Origin: Centroberyx gerrardi
Lineage: Eukaryota; Chordata; Actinopteri; Beryciformes; Berycidae
Reading direction: 5' to 3'
DNA: 64,000 bases
NCBI RefSeq assembly: GCF_048128805.1
Contig: NC_136003.1
Location: forward strand, 26,162,885 to 26,226,884
The notes under the pieces are model-generated. The model saw only the letters and a program-made list of their open reading frames with translations, was not told the origin of the DNA and made no database searches. Both the position numbers and the translations under genes were made by a program. Shown one piece after another: positions 57,906 to 64,000 of this stretch. How positions within the stretch are numbered: the first letter of the stretch is position 1; each line of letters begins with the position of its first letter.

Positions 57906-58257
57906 GCAGGGAGTCCCATATGTGTTCCCCTCCTGGCCCCTAGCTAAATACATGCATATAAGGCCACAGACACCATTTGATAAGATTTTGTCTGCGGCAC
58001 CCCCCCCCCCCAAACTGAGATTGTATTTGCTGATCTGATTTGGAACAGGACTACTCAATGGTTTACACTACTGTAAGTGGGATGTTTACAGCATCCTTTG
58101 ATACAAAAATAAATAGGCATTCCTATATCAATCTCTCTTTCTCCTAACTTAAAATGAAATGATAATAAAATTAAACTATTCCTCCTTTTGCTGCGGACCA
58201 CCTGGAATCCCCTCAAGGGCCCCTGTGTGCCCCCAGGCCCCACTTTGGGAACCACCA
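57906..58257. mobile_element. MITE family D, copy 2
   Basis: CAGGGAGTCCCATATGTGTT at the left; CCCCACTTTGGGAACCACCA at the right. The right half (GGAATCCCCTCAAGGGCCCC) matches the copy at 23391-23738. Confidence 0.55.
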
Positions 58258-60207
58258 GCCTGTTGTAAATGTTCTGTGCATTGCTGCTGCCTGTGCTCGC
58301 TGGTGTGTGTGAACTCGCTGACCACTGCTGAGTTTGCCAGTGTAATACTGAGTGAATGAATGACTGGATTAAACCTCTCAGTGAATGACAGCGGCATTAG
58401 GCTATAACTCTACACTGGGGGAAAAAGAAAGCATGCATTTCGCTTTTTAGACCCGTTTCTTCCCCCGTGTTTGTGATGTTGAGCAGTTTACTAACCTCTC
58501 TGCGGTCTGGTCAAACCGCTTTTTTATCCATCCAAGACACCACATCTACAGCAGCCTGTATAATTATAGCCCTGGCATATGGCGACAAGGCTTAAGTAAG
58601 TATATGGTCATTTTCATTTGCTGCCACTGCACAGCCAAGGATCTGTTAGTGTGCTGTCTGTAATTTCAGCCAGCGTTGACAGCACAGATTGACACCCTGG
58701 TCTCTAGGCTGATTTTCGTCAATACTCTATCGGATTTGAGAGGCTACTACAACTTGACTGACTTGCACGCCCCAAAAAAGCATACATGCGGCTCCAGACA
58801 AAGCTGCAGTGAGGACTTATAGCATTTATTTTGTGTGGCCATATGTTCTCCTGCCAAACAATTATCATTAATGGCACAAAAACCTGATTTGTTGGGCATG
58901 TCAGAAGCGCCATATGTTGGGGAGGGGGTGCTTGCTAGTAGTCAGATGTGCGCAACAATAATAAATGGGTCGCCAGCAGGTCCAGGCCACAGAGTTGCAG
59001 ACAAAAATGTTCAGATGAATGGTTTCCACTACCTGCATGACTACCCCCTCCTTTCCCCAATCCCCATGTTGTTTTATTGTATAGCGGTTGTAGGATCGGC
59101 TTTGATGATGAGTGAAAGGTTTTTCAGGCTGGTTGTGTGAAAGGCAAGACAGACAGAAATCAGGCCAGAAAAAAATGTACTAGATGTTGTTTCTCAAGAT
59201 GTATTCATGCTTCAAAGAGATGTGGTTAGTCTTTTTGGGGGGAGGGCTGGTGTTTGCGTCTTTTTTTTTGTTTCCTTTATGTTGTTTATCAAGGTGTGCT
59301 GTACATGAACTTTACTGGAAGTTGTTTGCTTTCTTCCCAGCGAACACAGCACCCACTGTCGCTGCTGAATGGACACAAATACTGTATCATACCCTCACAT
59401 CTATGCAAGCCTGTCAATTCAGCTGTGTGAAGAAGAGGTCATTATTTTCCAGTCATTGAACAATTGTCTGATTGTCAGTTCCACACATATTGTCGAGTGC
59501 TCGCAAATTCACCCCATAAAAGCATTAACTGTTGACTAGAAAAAGACGATTTGTGAGTGCGCTTTGTTCTCGCGTTACTCTTTGTAAACCTGCATTTAAG
59601 CGCTCTGACTCGGACATTCAAGGCCATGACTTTGTACATTCCTTTCACTTTGATTTGTCTCATTTAAAAGGCCGTTGTCATTTTTCTGACACACTGCAAT
59701 GCAACTCTACTGAAGATCAGATCTCAGAAAATGTTGTATAATAAAGGTTCGAATACACTACCAGCCCAGCAATGAATCATTCTCAGTAAGACGGCATAAT
59801 TTAATGATTGTCAATTTGTTCCTGTAGAGGAATACAAGAGACTTCATTCACATGGCGGTATCAGATTCATCCAGGCTGTTAGTACAGTCCAAACTCCTCA
59901 GCCTTTTTGTATATGTAATGTGGGATGGAATGGGAGCCTGTCAAATATAGCATTGTGTCTTTTACAGCTCGTTGTAAAATCGCTCAATATTAACTGTACT
60001 TTGGACTGTGACGACAACCATTTATTTATATATTATTGCTTTTCCTCTCTGTGGCTGTCGGCGCCGATCAAATGTAGGCTGTCCATTTTGAAAAGACCTA
60101 AGGACACACTGTTCAGAAAAATAGTCAACGTGAAACTTTTCCCACAGGCCTCAGCATCAACAGTCAGCTGCAGAGACGTCTAAAGAGTCGTATTTTGCTG
60201 TGGGAAG

Positions 60208-60563
60208 TAGAGCTGCAACGATTAATCGATTAGTTGTCAACTATTAAATTAATCGCCAACTATTTGATAATCGATTAATTGGTTTGAGTAATTTTTTAAG
60301 AAAAATAAGTCAAAATTCTCTGATTCCAGCTTCTTAAATGTGAATATTTTCTGGTTTCTTTACTCCTCTATGACAGTAAACTGAATATCTTTGGGTTGTG
60401 GACAAAACAAGACATTTGAGGACGTCATCTTGGGCTTTGGGAAACACTGATTGACATTTTTCACTATTTTCTGACATTTTATAGACCAAACAACTAATCG
60501 ATTAATCGAGAAAATAATCGACAGATTAATCGACAATGAAAATAATCGTTAGTTGCAGCCCTA
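60208..60563. mobile_element. Inverted-repeat element of the teleost GCTGCAACGATTAATCG family
   Basis: TAGAGCTGCAACGATTA at the left is mirrored by TAATCGTTAGTTGCAGCCCTA-type sequence at the right. Nested ATCGATTAATCG palindromes lie near both ends, and the core contains TTTGGGAAACACTGATTGAC. About 356 bp, non-coding, abundant in fish genomes. Superfamily not assigned. Confidence 0.8.
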
Positions 60564-63500
60564 GTGCGAAGTCTCCCTACTATAACTCAAACCACCCACA
60601 TTTAGTCTTGGGACATGGCTACTCAAGAAGCACTATGAATAAAGTTTAAAATGTTCATTGTCCCTTTGCCTTCGTTCCTCCAGTGGAACCTGAGGTAAAG
60701 ATGGGCGAGCGTCTTCAATCCGCAGTCAAGGAATCTTCAGTGTCTGATGTAAATAGGCTGGAATAGCAGAGCAGATATATTTGCATGTGAGTTTTTTTTT
60801 TTTTTAGACGGGATGGGGCATGTTGTCCTGAATTCCAATCCCTGAGCAGGCTTCTGGTTGTGAAATGCTCCCTCTCCTCCCGGGTCTGTGATAACATCTG
60901 ATCAGTCGTAGCGCTGAAGGCTGTTTCTTCAGTTCCTTCAGGTGCCAGATATCAGCGGCCTCTCTCTCGCTGCGTTCCCATAGGTTCAAGTCAACACAAG
61001 CTCTGGGTCTTCAACACATTCTTTTACAGGCCATCACTGGTTTGTTCTTTGTAATTTCGTGAAGGGAGCATAAACACATTCCTCTTCTAAACTTCAGGAT
61101 CGGCTTCCCAGAGTAAAAATACCATCGATTACATTATAGATATGGAGACCATTAGTTTGGGCTCACTGGACAGAAATTAGAGATACAATCAATTTTTCTA
61201 TGTATGGCAAGGGAGGACATGAAGTCACTTAGCTTTGATTTGTGACTTTACTATCTGATTTTACCACTAGGGAAGTTATCCAGCACTATATTTTAGTTTG
61301 ACATTGGACCGATCTCCGATACTACTACTACGATATATGGATCCCAGGTTGTAATTGTGCGAAGGGAAACCATTCGTGCGAAGGGATAGATAGACAAATA
61401 TTGCAGTGAGGAGCGGAGTCCTGGGAGCAAAAGGTTGCGTGCTGCAGATTGAAAGTGAAACTTCACTCTCACCATCTGACACGGCAGTTTGCTTTTCAGA
61501 AATACCACTTCTGTGTGAAAATGTGAATGAGGTTTTTCCGTCATCCAAAGACTCCAGTTCTCCTTTGTGTCAACTTTCTGTTACTTTGAAAATTATCTGT
61601 CTTGTCAGTACTTCTGGTTTTCTGTCTTTGAGTAAGACAAAATGATGAATGTGAGCATTTCACTAATCATCTCGAAACTTGTTTCACACCCAGTGCAGGC
61701 TCTTGACCCATCTTGAACCAGGAGTTTGTGCTATTGCTCTGTATTAAAATAAGCATCAAAGTCGGTCTTTGAGTGCTGGCTGTCCTACTTCAAGATATCT
61801 TTTGGGTAAACCCTTGTGAGGTTTCATCTTCATCCTCCCAGCAAGTAGCCTCCCCAGACAGGAAGTGAAGAAACAAGTGTCAGTCAGCTGACCAAAGATG
61901 GCACACAAACTATACATTGCACAGAAAAATGCCTCATCACTTTGTCGTTGAGTAGAGGAAGTTAAGAAAGGGAAGAGCAGTAGCTTGGTTGACCAAACGC
62001 TCCAACACATCACCAATTGTGATTAGTCTGCAGTCTAGTCTGGTGAGCCTTCATCTGCAGACTGAGTTTTCATCCCTTTACCCAGTCGAGTGTCAAACCC
62101 TCACTTTGAATTTATCCTTATTTTCCCAGTCAGTTTATTGCATAACAACATTTTTATTTGTCCCTTAGCAGTCTCGATTGTGTCGGTGCATGTTTTTCTC
62201 CCCAGGTATGTTTTTCACATAACTTGCTCGGCCTCTTCATGTTCAGAGTGAGAGATGGGAGATTACTGTCAGGGCAAGGCTGTATATCTACCCTGCAGCG
62301 GCTGTTTTCACTGTGGGATTGGTGCCAGTGCTCGCAGGACTAGACCAGAGATCCTAATCCAAGGTGCTATCTGCAAAATATTTAACTTAATGCTCATGTC
62401 ATGTTGCAACTTGAAACATTCCACGATTTGGAAAATGTTGTTTTATAGGTATTTTGAAGTTGGGTAGCCGTAATATATTTATATATATGGGCTTATTAAC
62501 ACTGTTTTGATGTGTTTGAAGGATGAGGTGCTTCGCATTTGATTTGTTGATTTTCCACCCTGGCGTCCCAAGTGATCAGACAATGATCACAGTTCTAAAA
62601 ATAAGGGATGAGAGAGTGGGAGTCTTGCTTGAATTAATGACCATAGACGTTTGTTAACATAACGCATCTCTTTCCTTGTAGGGCCAGTTGCAATGAACTG
62701 CACCACCACAACCACAGTGAGCTCTCAACGGTCTGTCTGTCACACAGGCAAATGGGGGGGGGGGGGGGTAGTTATCCTTGTTAACTCTGTCCAGCAGCAC
62801 TACAAAGACAAGAGACTTCTTCCTCTTTGCACTCTTCACGAACACATTGACCCTTTACCCTCATAATATTCCTCAGTGTTGTTGTAACCGCTCTAAATGG
62901 CTGCGATTTACGTCAGCTGATATCTCTTGTAAACACCGTGATTTTGACGAGAGGGGTCTGGTTTGTAGTTTTGGCGCCTGCTTTGACTTCCACAGCTTTT
63001 ATTTGTCTTAACAGTGAAACTTCACTGTGACCTCTTCAGGGCTTACCATACACACACACATCATTTTGAGGTTGCATGCTGATAATGCACACATGCTTTC
63101 TAAACTACGGCCTAGCATTCCCACCCCGTTACTTCATTCCCTGATTTGAAAGCGCAAGCGTCGACTCGGGGGTCACTGGCTGAGCTCTGCTGTTAGATGG
63201 GTGGTCTGTTCTCTGGGGGAGAAGGCAATGGGATTTGTCACAGTAATGAGATTTTAGAGGATCCTCAGCAGATGAGTGTCAAACCCTGATCTGTGCACAC
63301 TAGCCCTTTACCAATCAAACCAATCCACAGAGAAAAGGGAACCTGGCACTGTCCTGCAAAAAGCTGCCGGATGGTTGCACGTTTAGCATGCGCGAGCGCA
63401 CGCACACACACACACACACACACACAGCCGGATGCATGCAGGTGTTCTTAAAATGAAAAGAGAAGACTGAGCGCGAGGGATTGATGCCATTGGGTAAGAG

Positions 63501-64000
63501 TTGAACCTCTGTTGCAAAAGCGAGAGACTGATTTCCACACTTGTTGGTATGAAGGTGTTCTTTGTTTGGTAAGACACTCCAGCTTCACATACATTGGTAT
63601 GTTAAATTGCTTCACAGTTGAACTATAGTGTTAACTGTGGCAGACCTAATTAATTTCACCATTGCAAAACCTTCTTCATTAAACCTTGTTTTCTTCACAT
63701 TGTGAACACCTTGTTCCATACAGATAAACGTCCTCGATTCCCCCCTCGTCTGTGCAATCATGTATGCATCATCTCTTTAGCCAGTCAGGAGTACTCTTGC
63801 CCTAATTTGTTGTTTTTTTTGTCAGTTGTTTGGTCTAGACATGGGTCATAATTCTCTAAGTTATTCCAGTCAGCAGCTAAAACACTTGTACACCCCCAGT
63901 GATGTTAGTTAGTAGTCATTCATTGGATGGAAGTCAGTTAGGCCGTCTCCGCTGGGACTCTGCAAGACAGAGGAAGTCAGATGTGTCATCACAACTTCCT

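Larger units (their letters stand above)
57224..64000. other. Intron-like DNA to the end of the window
   Basis: No convincing exon is visible on either strand. It contains family D copy 2, a GCTGCAACGATTA-type element, a poly-G run at about 62754-62769 and a CA microsatellite at about 63403-63426. Probably intron 1 of the gene starting near 57.2 kb. Confidence 0.45.

Noticed and set aside
60682-60692. Possible 11-bp exon TGGAACCTGAG between CTCCAG and GTAAAG, joinable to the ATG at 57221
   Set aside because: Splice-like signals this short occur by chance, and no known protein start was recognised.

Overview
The window is vertebrate genomic DNA, most likely from a ray-finned (percomorph-like) fish. 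Evidence: split genes with GT-AG introns, many CA/GT microsatellites, and numerous short inverted-repeat DNA transposons of types common in teleosts, including a Tc1/mariner-type element. No rRNA, tRNA, CRISPR, plasmid or bacterial feature was seen.

Layout, left to right: (1) the first two coding exons of slc35b1 on the minus strand, running off the left edge; (2) about 2.2 kb of intergenic DNA; (3) fam117a, complete, minus strand, 8 coding exons; (4) about 2.6 kb intergenic; (5) rundc3a, complete, minus strand, 11 coding exons, with a 9.3 kb first intron; (6) inside that intron, on the opposite strand, a small cluster of unrecognised short-repeat ORFs; (7) a roughly 1 kb divergent promoter interval, then rnf113 on the plus strand, 10 exons; (8) strada, minus strand, meeting rnf113 tail to tail with poly(A) signals about 70 bp apart; (9) a shared upstream region, then ddx42, plus strand, 17 coding exons; (10) a putative first exon of an unidentified plus-strand gene near 57.2 kb, followed by intron-like DNA to the window end.

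All five complete genes were rebuilt exon by exon; every model keeps frame and ends in a natural stop (410, 437, 322, 399 and 925 residues). The human relatives of slc35b1, fam117a, rundc3a, strada and ddx42 lie on chromosome 17q, so this looks like a conserved linkage group. The products are a nucleotide transporter of the ER, a FAM117-family protein, a RUN-domain neuronal effector, a zinc-finger E3/spliceosome factor, the pseudokinase of the LKB1 complex and a DEAD-box helicase. They are not one pathway.

The most novel item is the nested cluster at 20.7-23.0 kb: two paralogous 82-residue ORFs built from ten copies of a 7-residue Gly/Thr/Ser/Ile repeat, with a third diverged array directly after the first stop in the same frame. 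Other points of interest are an in-phase alternative first exon in fam117a, two GC-AG introns, tandem splice donors, a strada mini-exon and microexon, and inverted-repeat elements sitting at several promoters and next to a splice donor.
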